The notes under the pieces: model-generated
The model's input: only the letters and a program-made list of their open reading frames with translations
What the model was told of the DNA's origin: nothing
Database searches by the model: none
In this document: piece by piece, positions 40,436 to 50,499 of the stretch
Layout: each line of letters starts with the position of its first letter
How positions within the stretch are numbered: position 1 is the stretch's first letter
Origin: Onthophagus taurus
Lineage: Eukaryota > Arthropoda > Insecta > Coleoptera > Scarabaeidae
Reading direction: 5' to 3'
DNA length: 64,000 nt
Assembly (NCBI RefSeq): GCF_036711975.1
Contig: NC_091976.1
Location: 11,656,001 to 11,720,000, forward strand
Program-made: the position numbers and the translations under genes

Positions 40436-41140
40436 ATGATCGACGAGAAATTAAAATGTCTACCGCAACTTCTAACACTGCCTATAGTAAATTTTAGTAA
40501 TGGTTCGGTCGAAGAACACTTTACAAGACACAGCAATTTATTTGGTGGAAAATGTAAGCGAGGTTTAATTGTAGGACCCTCTGGTGTCGGAAAAACAAAT
40601 GCTATGTTATCGCTTTTACTTGCACGTAATGGCCTCCGCTTCCTAAACTTATACTTATGCTCCAATTCGTTATACCAAAATAAGTACGATTTTTTAAGAC
40701 GTTTAATTGAACCTATAAAAGATTGCGGTTACTATGAATTTTCTAATATAGACGAGTTCATTCGACCGGAAGATGCGAAAGAATATTCGGTAGTCGTATT
40801 TGACGATGTTTCCTGTACAGGTCAAAATGTCATTAAGGAATTTTTTTCGTATGGTCGACATAAAAACATTGATTGTTTTCTAATTTGTCAAAGTTATAGT
40901 GCAATTCCAAAACAATTAGTTCGCGATAATTGTAACTTTTTGGTGTTATTTAAACAAGACTTAACAAATTTAAAACACGTATTTGAAGATCACATAATGA
41001 GCGATATGGAGTTTCATCGGCTAAAGGAAATTAGCGATGCTTGTTGGGAGAATAGACACGGCATCCTAGTTATTGATTTAGATTGTAGTGTATCTAAGGG
41101 ACGTTACCGTAAGGGTTTTGATAAATTCATTGAAGTTTAA
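40436..41140 (+). CDS. FtsK/HerA-type genome packaging ATPase (outer)
   Basis: 234 aa. Walker A GPSGVGKT at 47-54, Walker B VVVFDD at 119-124, then FFSYGRHKN and CQSYSAIPKQLVRDNCN. Intact, although other genes of this element are broken. Homologous over its whole length to the inner copy. Packages element DNA into capsids; a TATA-like ATATAAAG lies about 70 bases upstream. Confidence 0.93.
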   Translation: MIDEKLKCLPQLLTLPIVNFSNGSVEEHFTRHSNLFGGKCKRGLIVGPSGVGKTNAMLSLLLARNGLRFLNLYLCSNSLYQNKYDFLRRLIEPIKDCGYYEFSNIDEFIRPEDAKEYSVVVFDDVSCTGQNVIKEFFSYGRHKNIDCFLICQSYSAIPKQLVRDNCNFLVLFKQDLTNLKHVFEDHIMSDMEFHRLKEISDACWENRHGILVIDLDCSVSKGRYRKGFDKFIEV

Positions 41141-41191
41141 AACTAACGACTTCAGCTGTACAGTTCGTAGTAACTTCACATACATCATACA

Positions 41192-42355
41192 ATGAACAAG
41201 ACGATAGCTGCAGAACTTATCGCGGCACGAGAAGTCGTGAGAGACAAAATTCGTTCTTTAAAAGAAGACTTAGAGGAGTCAAGGATTCGGTCGGAAACCG
41301 CATATGCACCCATCGCAAGGCCCTTACAGGATATTGTCGCAAAACTTGACACTGCGCCTTTACTATCCATTCCAAAACGAAGTTTATCTCCAAAAGAAGA
41401 AAAATTGATATCTAAGATACAACGCTACTCGCCGGATATTTCTGACGTACCAGCTAAAACCGAGACCGAATATTTTATTCGAAAACCGAAAGTTCCATTA
41501 AAAGAACAACGACGAAAATTTGCTACATCGACTCCTGAAAAAAGGTTGGTATCTTCTCCCACGTCTTCTACTCTTGGTCCATTAGCTCATGCAGAAGAAG
41601 AAGTATATGAAGTTCCGCCGGGCGAAGAAGAAGAACTCCTCGATTCTAGCGAGGATACCGGAGCTCTTATTTCGGACGCACATAATCGAATAGAACGACT
41701 TAAAGATGAAATAGAAGAAAGATTGGAGTCTCCAGAGGTACAAGCCGCTTTGAGTCAGTTTCATCCTTTGCCCAGAACGTATATTGTTGGTTTAACAACT
41801 GATTTAAAAGATGATTATGATCGTTTATACGGTGTTCGCGAAACTCCCGAAGGTTTCTACATTGGAGTCAGTCCTGTTCACTTTGAGGATCAGGATATTC
41901 ACGTTGGAAACTTCAAATATACGGGAACCGTTGGTTTATACGATTTACTATTTAAAAACGAACCGGGCAAATTTACAATTCAGGACATGCGCAACTACAA
42001 AGATATCTTACTACGTTCAAATGCTCCGTACATTAATTACATTCCAGAGGCAGGTATGACTACTGAGGACGACAGTGGGAAATTTCAGAATATTATCAAG
42101 CCTATCGTTGAAGGTAACAAACCCAAGGTGCATTGGGCTAAATACTGGCCGAATCCGAAGAAAAAAGTCGGTGGTGCATTACAAAAACAAGTCGTTCCTG
42201 GGGCTCTTATCGAATACGAGTATTGGGACGATCCCAACGAACTTGTCGACAGACTGCGTTTGTTGATGGCCTCGCAAACTGCAGGTCATTCTGCACATGT
42301 CAATGAAATATCATCAATAATATCGGAGCTAACAGAGGCCGAGATTATACGTTAA
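41192..42355 (+). CDS. DUF8207-like Polinton protein (outer)
   Basis: 387 aa. Helical charged N-terminus, acidic linker (EEEVYEVPPGEEEELLDSSE), then the conserved domain from about 190: PLPRTYIVGLTTDLKDDYD, YTGTVGLYDLLFKNEPGKF and NYKDILLRSN. C-terminal YWDDPNELVDRLRLLMAS matches the inner protein. Lies 50 bases after the ATPase. Unknown role. Confidence 0.75.
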   Translation: MNKTIAAELIAAREVVRDKIRSLKEDLEESRIRSETAYAPIARPLQDIVAKLDTAPLLSIPKRSLSPKEEKLISKIQRYSPDISDVPAKTETEYFIRKPKVPLKEQRRKFATSTPEKRLVSSPTSSTLGPLAHAEEEVYEVPPGEEEELLDSSEDTGALISDAHNRIERLKDEIEERLESPEVQAALSQFHPLPRTYIVGLTTDLKDDYDRLYGVRETPEGFYIGVSPVHFEDQDIHVGNFKYTGTVGLYDLLFKNEPGKFTIQDMRNYKDILLRSNAPYINYIPEAGMTTEDDSGKFQNIIKPIVEGNKPKVHWAKYWPNPKKKVGGALQKQVVPGALIEYEYWDDPNELVDRLRLLMASQTAGHSAHVNEISSIISELTEAEIIR

Positions 42356-42424
42356 AATATTATCATAAATATACGACTCTCACATTTTTTGTTTTAAAAC
42401 ACCGACGTTTGTGAACTAGAGCAG

Positions 42425-42850
42425 ATGAGTTTAAGCAAGTTCGGAAAACATTCGTCTAGTATGACGATCGATAAGTTTGGTAAACACGTACACGGACACA
42501 ACATTGCTGCTCATTTTAATAAACGTGAAAACTTACAACGATATTTCAAACAACCAACAATACTTACGTTTAGCGGAGATGGAACTACGGATACAACGGA
42601 TAATTATTACATTATTCAAAATTTAGGTTACGTAAGTAAATATATAAACTTTTTATATATTGGTGAAATAGTGAAATACCGATTTGAAGGAGACGTTGAA
42701 ATGATTATTAACGGGAGTATCTTCGATCCAAATAAAAAGTTAAATGTTCTCTTCTTTGGAGATAAAATAGTTTGCAAACCCACAACGAAGACCACTTTAC
42801 TCAAGAAACCATTTATGGTAGAACTGCTCATTGAAATATCCAGAAAATGA
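42425..42850 (+). CDS. Conserved Polinton protein, 141 aa (outer)
   Basis: Starts MSLSKFGKHSSSMTIDKFGK and ends KKPFMVELLIEISRK; counterpart of 23502-23909. The middle has diverged more than the ends. Its stop overlaps the integrase start (ATGA). Function not recognised. Confidence 0.7.
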   Translation: MSLSKFGKHSSSMTIDKFGKHVHGHNIAAHFNKRENLQRYFKQPTILTFSGDGTTDTTDNYYIIQNLGYVSKYINFLYIGEIVKYRFEGDVEMIINGSIFDPNKKLNVLFFGDKIVCKPTTKTTLLKKPFMVELLIEISRK

Positions 42851-43782
42851 GCGATATTAAAAGATCCGTCGTAAACGAGTTGCACGCGTCCGCGAGGAAA
42901 AAGTATAAACGCAGACGTGTTATTATAAAAGGTTTAACGGACTTATTTCAAGCTGATTTAGTGGAGATGATACCTTATTCAAAAGCAAATGGTAATTTTA
43001 AATATATTCTAACAGTTATTAATGCTTTCTCAAAGTATGGATGGGCTATACCACTAAAAAACAAAACTGGCAAAGAAGTTACGCGAGCTATGGAAACAAT
43101 TCTATCGGAAAAGCGGAAAAACATACCGAAGAATCTGCAAACGGATAACGGAAAAGAATTTTACAATGAGGATTTTAAAAAGCTCATGTCACGATATCAC
43201 ATCAATCACTACAGTTCATTTTCCAATTTAAAGAGTTCTATTGTTGAACGGTTTAATAGAACAATAAAAGAAAAAATGTGGAAAGAATTTAGTATGCAAG
43301 GTAACTATCGTTGGTTGGAATTGCTTCCCAAATTAATTCTGGATTATAACAACCAAGTTCACAGGACGATAGGAATGAAACCTAGCGAGGTAAATAACAG
43401 AAACGCATCGACACTGTTAAAAACTGTATATAATTACATAAAAATTGCCGATCTTTATACCAAAAAATTTAATGTCGGTGATCACGTCAGAGTGAGCAAG
43501 CATCGACACGCCTTCACCAAAAACTATACTCCCAATTGGTCTAACGAAGTGTTTACAATACATTCTGTTCGTAATACTTTCCCAACAACATATCTGCTCA
43601 AAGATGCATCCAATGAAAAAATTATGGGTGGTTTTTATCGAGAGGAATTACAAAAAGTTAAATATCCTGACGTCTACTTGGTGGAAAAAGTGCTACGGCG
43701 AAAAGGAAATCAAGTGTTTGTGAAATGGTTAGGATTAGGTCCGTCTCATAATTCTTGGATCTCAAAAACTAACGTTCTTTAA
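42847..43782 (+). CDS. rve-family integrase with chromodomain (outer)
   Basis: 311 aa, same length as the inner enzyme. Catalytic residues visible: Asp 37 (ADLVEM), Asp 100 (QTDNGKEF), Glu 134 (SIVERFNRT). Chromodomain-like end from about 285 (VEKVLRRKGNQVFVKWLG, then SWIS). Intact. A start at ATG 42847 overlaps the preceding stop by four bases, a coupling arrangement kept in slightly different form in the inner element. Confidence 0.95.
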   Translation: MSDIKRSVVNELHASARKKYKRRRVIIKGLTDLFQADLVEMIPYSKANGNFKYILTVINAFSKYGWAIPLKNKTGKEVTRAMETILSEKRKNIPKNLQTDNGKEFYNEDFKKLMSRYHINHYSSFSNLKSSIVERFNRTIKEKMWKEFSMQGNYRWLELLPKLILDYNNQVHRTIGMKPSEVNNRNASTLLKTVYNYIKIADLYTKKFNVGDHVRVSKHRHAFTKNYTPNWSNEVFTIHSVRNTFPTTYLLKDASNEKIMGGFYREELQKVKYPDVYLVEKVLRRKGNQVFVKWLGLGPSHNSWISKTNVL

Positions 43783-43876
43783 AACGTATAAAGACCTATT
43801 TAAAAGTTTACAAGACTTTATTAACAATCGAACATTACAAATACATTATTATTCTTTACAATTTTTTAAATTAAAT
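43783..43876. terminator. Convergent 3' ends of integrase and polymerase (outer)
   Basis: A/T-rich 94-base gap between converging genes, with no clear AATAAA on the plus strand. Boundary function inferred from layout. Confidence 0.3.
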
Positions 43877-46800
43877 TCATTTATTCGCATTCAATCTTTT
43901 TATCAACCAATGACCCCACGCCAAAGTATTACATCCGTTCGGTAATATGTATCGTTTATCATCGCACGATGAAAGAGCAATTTTATTCTTTAATTCGGTA
44001 TAAATAGTATGAAATTCTGACTTAAAAATGTACATTTTTTTATGAACCGATCCGCCACATTCAACCACACGTTTATAATCGGTCACGCTTAAATGTTTAT
44101 CTATAACATATTTCTTTACTCCTTTAGCCTTTTTTACATTATCATTCAACAAGGTGATGCAGTACGCCTTAGCTCCTGTTCCAACAAATGACGTTATGCA
44201 CCTGTTTGGATATTCATCTTTCATTCTTCCCAACACAGATCGACCGCGAGGTATATTGTGTATATTCTCTAACGGATAATTGGACGTGTCAAAAAATTCA
44301 ATATTTTCTTTTATATCCTCATATACATTGGGAGTAGTAATTTCTAGGATTAGGGAATCAGTATCGGTGTATAAAAGTGTTATGTTATTTCCATATTTAA
44401 CTTTTAAGTAATCATAGAAGAAGCTGTACATTACGGTTTTCGAAAGCTCTAATATACTGAAACCCACATACAGCGGTTTGCAATAACGAACTTCCGCGAC
44501 GTTCAATTGAACGGCTATCAAATTATCGCAAAATATTTTCGAAGATTTAAAATTTGGTTTAGCTATTAGGGCTTCCACGCCCGGTTTCTTATGACGACAT
44601 TCCCAGTGGGTAACTAGTCTTATATCCACTCGCTTTTCCACATTTTCCATTGTCTTACCGTATACGATGTTATTCATTGCTTTGTAATGATTTTTTTCAA
44701 ATTCATTCTTAGCTTTCGCACGTTTATCGGAATTGAAATCAATGTAGCTCCGCATCCAGTTGGATTGTTTAAATTCTAATACTCTGTAAATCTTCGTTAG
44801 TTTCAATCCGAACTTGATACACTGCTTTAGATTCACGTAATGAATGATGTATTTTGTTTTATTTTCCAAATTTGCTATTAACTTTGCATTTTTTGAACCT
44901 GGGGGTACAATCCGTTCTGGACAAAATGGCAAATCGTTGTGTTCATCATGTATTGCTTCCGGATACTCTAAATCTACCTCGAACACGTAACCCTTTTCGG
45001 AATCGTCTTCCGTATTGTAAATATCTAACTTTTGAATCTCTTCACCTGATAGCCATCGAAATCCCCCCGTCGGTAATTTTCGTCTCATTGCGTGTCCATA
45101 CAAATTCGTAGCGTCGAGATACAAAATATAAGATGGGTCTTTGGTTTCATCAAATTCCATCATTAATTTATTGTTAGCCTTCGCACTGCGTTTAGTGCAC
45201 ATACTTAATCCACCGCGAATACCATTTTTAAAGAAGTGTAACATATCTATGTCCGTTAATAATTCTAATTTTACCCCTGTCATTCGTAATAATGCATCCC
45301 AACCGAAGCCCGGCGCTGTGAAGTAATGACATGGATCTAAAGAGTAATACTTCATCGAGATGGTTCGGAAATTCTCAAATACGTCCGCCAAAAGTAAAAC
45401 GTCAGACGTTAAATAAATGTCGCTATATTCGCCTAAAGTGCGACAGTTAAATAAGTTCCACACCGTTTGTGCACGACAATAATTTTCTTCGGTTATACTA
45501 TCGTCGCATAAAGTATTGTAAAAACTACTTCGATCTGGCAGAGCGGTAAGATTCAGCTTTTCGAATGAATCCACAAAGGAATACGGAAAAACTCCTTTCT
45601 GACGTATAAGTCGAAACTGTTCTTCGTTCCTAAAATATTTTCTGATTTGAACGCATTGGTTGTCTTCCAAAAATGAACCCAACTTCTCTAGCGATAAAGC
45701 CATAAACCTAAATGAATCCACAAATCTCAATTTCATATGAACCCGCCTTAGCTTTCCCTTGCTGTCAATGTTTTCTCCTACGATAATTTTTTTCGAAAAT
45801 GATATATACTTTTCTTTATTCTGTGCTATAACGTCCACGTCTTCTTCTTTTAATGCCATATCTTTCACAAACATATGACAATCGTAGTTCGAAAGATTGT
45901 GAAAGAATATCGGTATGAACTTTGGTAATTGATAATTGATGTTACATACAGCATGTGCGGGTCCTCTATACAACCCAGTTAGGTGATCATGATCGCACAC
46001 TTTATTACCTTCTTTTATTTTGTGCGAACAAATGTGACAGATATCCTGCATCTCATGTATTAATCTATCAATAGGTGGTAATGGGAGCATTTCTTTTGGT
46101 TGGCTTAAATAATTTTTGTATATATTCAGAACGTCATGTTCCAACTTGCTCATGAAAATTTGAGCAGCATTACATCCGCGATATATTTCAAACTTCGACA
46201 ATGATTCGTCATATGAACATTTTATATAATATGCAAATGCATAAGGTTCGTGTTTGAAACATTTGACGGAGTATGAATTATCATCGTTAAGTTCTGTTGC
46301 TTCCGCATCGGCGATCGGTTTCTGTAATGCTTCAAAATCTGCATACACCACGAACGGTATTTTTAATTGTCGTTCAAAATTTTCGAACTGTAGTATATTT
46401 TCCTTTTCTTCATTTCCATAATTATTTATTTTCAAATTTGTTGTTGGTAAAATTGCCCTTACCTTGCTGCAATCGTCACTTTGATGACGGATAAGTTTAT
46501 TTTCTGACGTAAAGAATACCAAGCATCCGTCGCAAATATACTGTTCATGACCATTCTGCGATGCTTGCGATGATAGTAATCGAGACAGATTTTTTATCCA
46601 ACAATAGTGACTATTCCCGGAATCATTTGTAACCAATAATAAATTTATATGTCTTTCTTCTTTTTGTCGACATATATACATTGTAATTATGTCATAATTC
46701 ATAACACCGTCTTTAAAATACTCATTTATTCCATATACATTAATAGATAGTTTGTTCTGCTTTTCAAATACAGGTATATCTCGTAATTTAACTGGAAAAA

Positions 46801-47669
46801 CAATATTTGAATAGTCTAAGCCGCAGTCTAGGTAATTCGGATACGAAGATGTCCTCTGTGGTAAACCGTTCGGTTCATGTAGTGCGGATGTTACAGCCCA
46901 TGCAAAACATGCATCATCCGCGTTTTGTATATTTATCACAGCACGCTTTGCTTTTATTTGCGATGGTAGATCGATGTAATTAGATGCTCTGATAGGATTA
47001 TATTTGTTTAAATTTAACTCCATATAGAGAATTTGCATTAAAGTCCATCCTAAATAAAATATTGAAACATTTATTTTTTAATATATAGGTATATTATGTC
47101 ACATTACGCTTACCTGAATCTCGTTCCTGGAATTCTGACATTTTTGATGAAATTTCATCAATAAATTCCTTATATATTTTATACAGATCCGACGCTAATG
47201 ATACTACCTTATTTTTCGTATTGAATGATTTTATTTCACAGTCTTCCTTTGATTGTAAAAAATACAAACCAAAACATTCCATATTTAATTTTACATTTCG
47301 GTGAATATCGATTGCGCTTTGTATTAGATTTAGTATTTTTTCTCGAATTCTATGAGAAAATTCATCCAAATCCACAAAAAAACCTTCTTCACTTATTCGA
47401 TAACTGACAATTTTGTCACCGAATGCTCCAGCTATTCTCTCCACTCCGTCATCGATTATAACAAAAGCGTTACGCTTGTGTGCGTTGCTTCGTAAATGTG
47501 CAGAGTAACATTGTCTATTTACATAATCATCGCAAGCCTCACATTTTACTGCTTTTGGAATTTGCGGTGCGTCAAGCTTGATTCTCTTGCCAATACAAGA
47601 TAATCGTTGATGTCTTTTTAAATTGTCAACTCGAGTAAAACTTTTTCCACAATCCTCACACACGACCAT
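43877..47669 (-). CDS. polB: Protein-primed family B DNA polymerase, two exons (outer)
   Basis: Exon 1 47669-47114 and exon 2 47049-43877, joined across a 64-nt intron (CAG|GTAAGC...TTTAG|G); 1,242 aa. The joint again gives DSGWTL. N-terminal C2H2-type finger CEDCGKSFTRVDNLKRHQ and a second Cys/His unit. Exon 2: YADFEAL, CHIC...CDHDHLTGLYRG, FFHNLSNYD, LDATNLYG, NNIVYGKT and YTDTDS. All exonuclease and polymerase motifs are kept with no stop, so this gene is not decayed. It is transcribed towards the integrase, as in the inner element. The N-terminal region probably contains the terminal-protein function; that part is inferred. Confidence 0.95.
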
Positions 47670-47737
47670 TTTACAATTTAATGTTGTACACTTCTACTTG
47701 TTATGAAAGAACTACGTCAATACCACATTTCGCAGAC

Positions 47738-47747
47738 GTTTATAAAC
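47738..47747 (-). promoter_or_regulatory. TATA box of outer polymerase gene
   Basis: GTTTATAAAC about 70 bases upstream of the polymerase ATG, between the TIR border and the gene. Confidence 0.5.
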
Positions 47748-47844
47748 CCTCACCGCTCCTGAAACTTATTGGGGAGGAGGAGGATGCATCGAGTGCGTTT
47801 GTATACATGTATATTTATAACTCCGTATACCTCTGCATAATAAA

Positions 47845-48481
47845 TTAAAAAAATATCTCGCAGGTAGATCATGACTCACTTACTAGTATTAAGTTAATTG
47901 ACCTCCTCCTCGAACGTATCCCCCCAAAAAATTTGCCGATTCAAGAACCTCCTCGCATATTTTAAAGCTCCGTATACCTTTACACAATAAATTTTAAAAA
48001 ATATCCCGCAGGTAGATCATGACTCACTTATTTGTATACCTACATGTCCCAAAACCGTATACCTTTGTGTACAATAAGTTAAGAGATATATCGAAAACAT
48101 TACCAGTTCATTGAGAAGCGTCGAAGGATAAACATAGTAATTGTTTTCATCTAGGTAAACAGGTTACATATAAAGATAAATTTTTAATAACATAACCTAA
48201 ATAAAGATACATTTTTAATAAAGATAAATTTTTAATAAAGATAAATTTTTAATAAAGATAAATTTTTAATAATTTCGTCAAAATAAAATGACCTTCTCAA
48301 GTTAATTGACCTCCTCCTCTCTTCTTCGAATCTCCTCCGACCCTCAAAAGAATCGCCGATTCAAGAACCTCCTCTCCTCATCGAACCTCCTCTGACCCCC
48401 AAAAAATTTGCCGATTCAAGAACCTCCTCCTAGAACGCAGGTTCGAGGAGGAGGTTCTTGAATCGGCGAATCTATACTACT
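47845..48481 (-). repeat. Outer element right terminal inverted repeat
   Basis: Inverted copy of 13432-14015, longer by about 50 bases because of a short tandem repeat. The outermost bases read ...CTATACTACT. Hairpin at 48410-48467. Followed directly by satellite at 48482. Confidence 0.93.
48199..48271. repeat. 17-bp tandem repeat in outer right TIR
   Basis: About four copies of TAATAAAGATAAATTTT; the left TIR has fewer at the corresponding site (near 13646-13695). Replication slippage at one end only. Confidence 0.8.
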
Positions 48482-50100
48482 AGCATGGTTCAGAACGGCG
48501 TATAACGTCATAAAATCACGTTTTGGGCACATTTTGTTTTTTATCTCCAACATGCTCCAATGTGATATTTGGCATCTGAATATCACAAATATGGTGGATA
48601 GAATTACCGGAACCAAAAGTGATAGAAAGTTCAAACATGGCTCAGAACGGCGTATAACGTCATAATATCACGTTTTGGGCACATTTTGTTTTTTATCTCC
48701 AACATGCTCCAATACGACATATGGCCCCTGAATATCACAAATATGGTCAACAGAATTACCGGAACAAAAAGTGATGGAAAGTTCAAACATATCTCAGAAC
48801 GGCGTATAATGTCATAATATCACGTTTTGGGCACATTCTGTTTTTTATCTCCAACATGCTGCAATGTGACATTTGGCGCCTGAATATCACAAATATGGTG
48901 GATAGAATTACCGGAACCAAAAGTGATAGAAAGTTCAAACATGGCTCAGAACGGCGTATAACGTCATAATATCACGTTTTGGGCGCATTTTGTTTTTTAT
49001 CTCCAACATGCTCCAATGTGACATTTGGCGCCTGAATATCACAAATATGGTGGATAGAATTACCGGAACCAAAAGTGATAGAAAGTTCAAACATGGCTCA
49101 GAACGGCGTATAACGTCATAATATCACGTTTTGGGCACATTTTGTTTTTTATCTCCAACATGCTCCAATGTGACATTTGGCGCCTGAATATCACAAATAT
49201 GGTGGATAGAATTACCGGAACCAAAAGTGATAGAAAATTCAAACATGGCTCAGAACGGCGTAGAACGTCATAATATCACGTTTTGGGCACATTTTGTTTT
49301 TTATCTCCAACATGCTCCAATGTGATATTTGGCATCTGAATATCACATATATGGTCGACAGAATTACCGGAACCAAAAGTGATAGAAAGTTCAAACATGG
49401 CTCAGAACGGCGTATAACGTCATAATATCACGTTTTGGGCACATTTTGTTTTTTATCTCCAACATGCTCCAATACGACATATGGCCCCTGAATATCACAA
49501 ATATGGTCAACAGAATTACCGGAACAAAAAGTGATGGAAAGTTCAAACATGTCTCAGAACGGCGTATAACGTCATAATATCACGTTTTGGGCACATTCTG
49601 TTTTTTATCTCCAACATGCTGCAATGTGACATTTGGCGCCTGAATATCACAAATATGGTGGATAGAATTACCGGAACCAAAAGTGATAGAAAGTTCAAAC
49701 ATGGCTCAGAACGGCGTATAACGTCATAATATCACGTTTTGGGCGCATTTTGTTTTTTATCTCCAACATGCTCCAATGTGACATTTGGCGCCTGAATATC
49801 ACAAATATGGTGGATAGAATTACCGGAACCAAAAGTGATAGAAAGTTCAAACATGGCTCAGAACGGCGTATAACGTCATAATATCACGTTTTGGGCACAT
49901 TTTGTTTTTTATCTCCAACATGCTCCAATGTGACATTTGGCGCCTGAATATCACAAATATGGTGGATAGAATTACCGGAACCAAAAGTGATAGAAAATTC
50001 AAACATGGCTCAGAACGGCGTAGAACGTCATAATATCACGTTTTGGGCACATTTTGTTTTTTATCTCCAACATGCTCCAATGTGATATTTGGCATCTGAA
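48480..50100. repeat. Higher-order repeat, period 760 bp (5 monomers)
   Basis: Two copies share GGCGTAGAACG, the CATTCTG variant and the GGTGGATAG monomers; for example 48781 recurs at 49541. It begins right at the Polinton junction. Confidence 0.8.
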
Positions 50101-50499
50101 TATCACATATATGGTCGACAGAATTACCGGAACCAAAAGTGATAGAAAGTTCAAACATGGCTCAGAACGGCGTATAACGTCATAATATCACGTTTTGGGC
50201 ACATTTTGTTTTCTATCTCCAACACGCTCCAACAAGTCATTTGGCGCCTGAATATCACAAATATGGTCAACAGAATTATCGGAACCAAAAGTGATGGAAA
50301 GTTCAAACATGGCTCAGAGCGGCGTATAACGTCATAATATCACGTTTTGAGCACATTTCGTTTTTTATCTCCAACATGCTCCAATGTGACATTTGGCATC
50401 TGAATATCACATATATGGTCGACAGAATTACCGAAACCAAAAGTGATAGAAAGTTCAAACATGGCTCAGAACGGCGTATAACGTCATAATATCACGTTT

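Larger units (their letters stand above)
13432..48481 (+). mobile_element. Outer Polinton/Maverick (adintovirus-like) element, interrupted
   Basis: The element is bounded by terminal inverted repeats that start AGTAGTATAGATTCGCCG on both ends. It contains a family B polymerase, rve integrase, packaging ATPase, adenain-like protease and both jelly-roll capsid genes, which together define Polintons/adintoviruses. Without the 17,479-bp inner element and one 6-bp duplication it is about 17.56 kb, a normal full length. Most genes run on the plus strand; the polymerase runs towards them from the right end. Damage: capsid gene split by the inner element, a TGA in the RNase H-like gene and a frameshift in the first gene. 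Confidence 0.95.

Noticed and set aside
13432-48481. tRNA or rRNA genes
   Set aside because: No cloverleaf with A and B boxes or rRNA-like sequence was noticed on reading; not excluded by a proper scan.
13426-48487. Perfect 6-bp target duplication for the outer element
   Set aside because: Flanks share only ATGG(T) with an offset; not a clean duplication.
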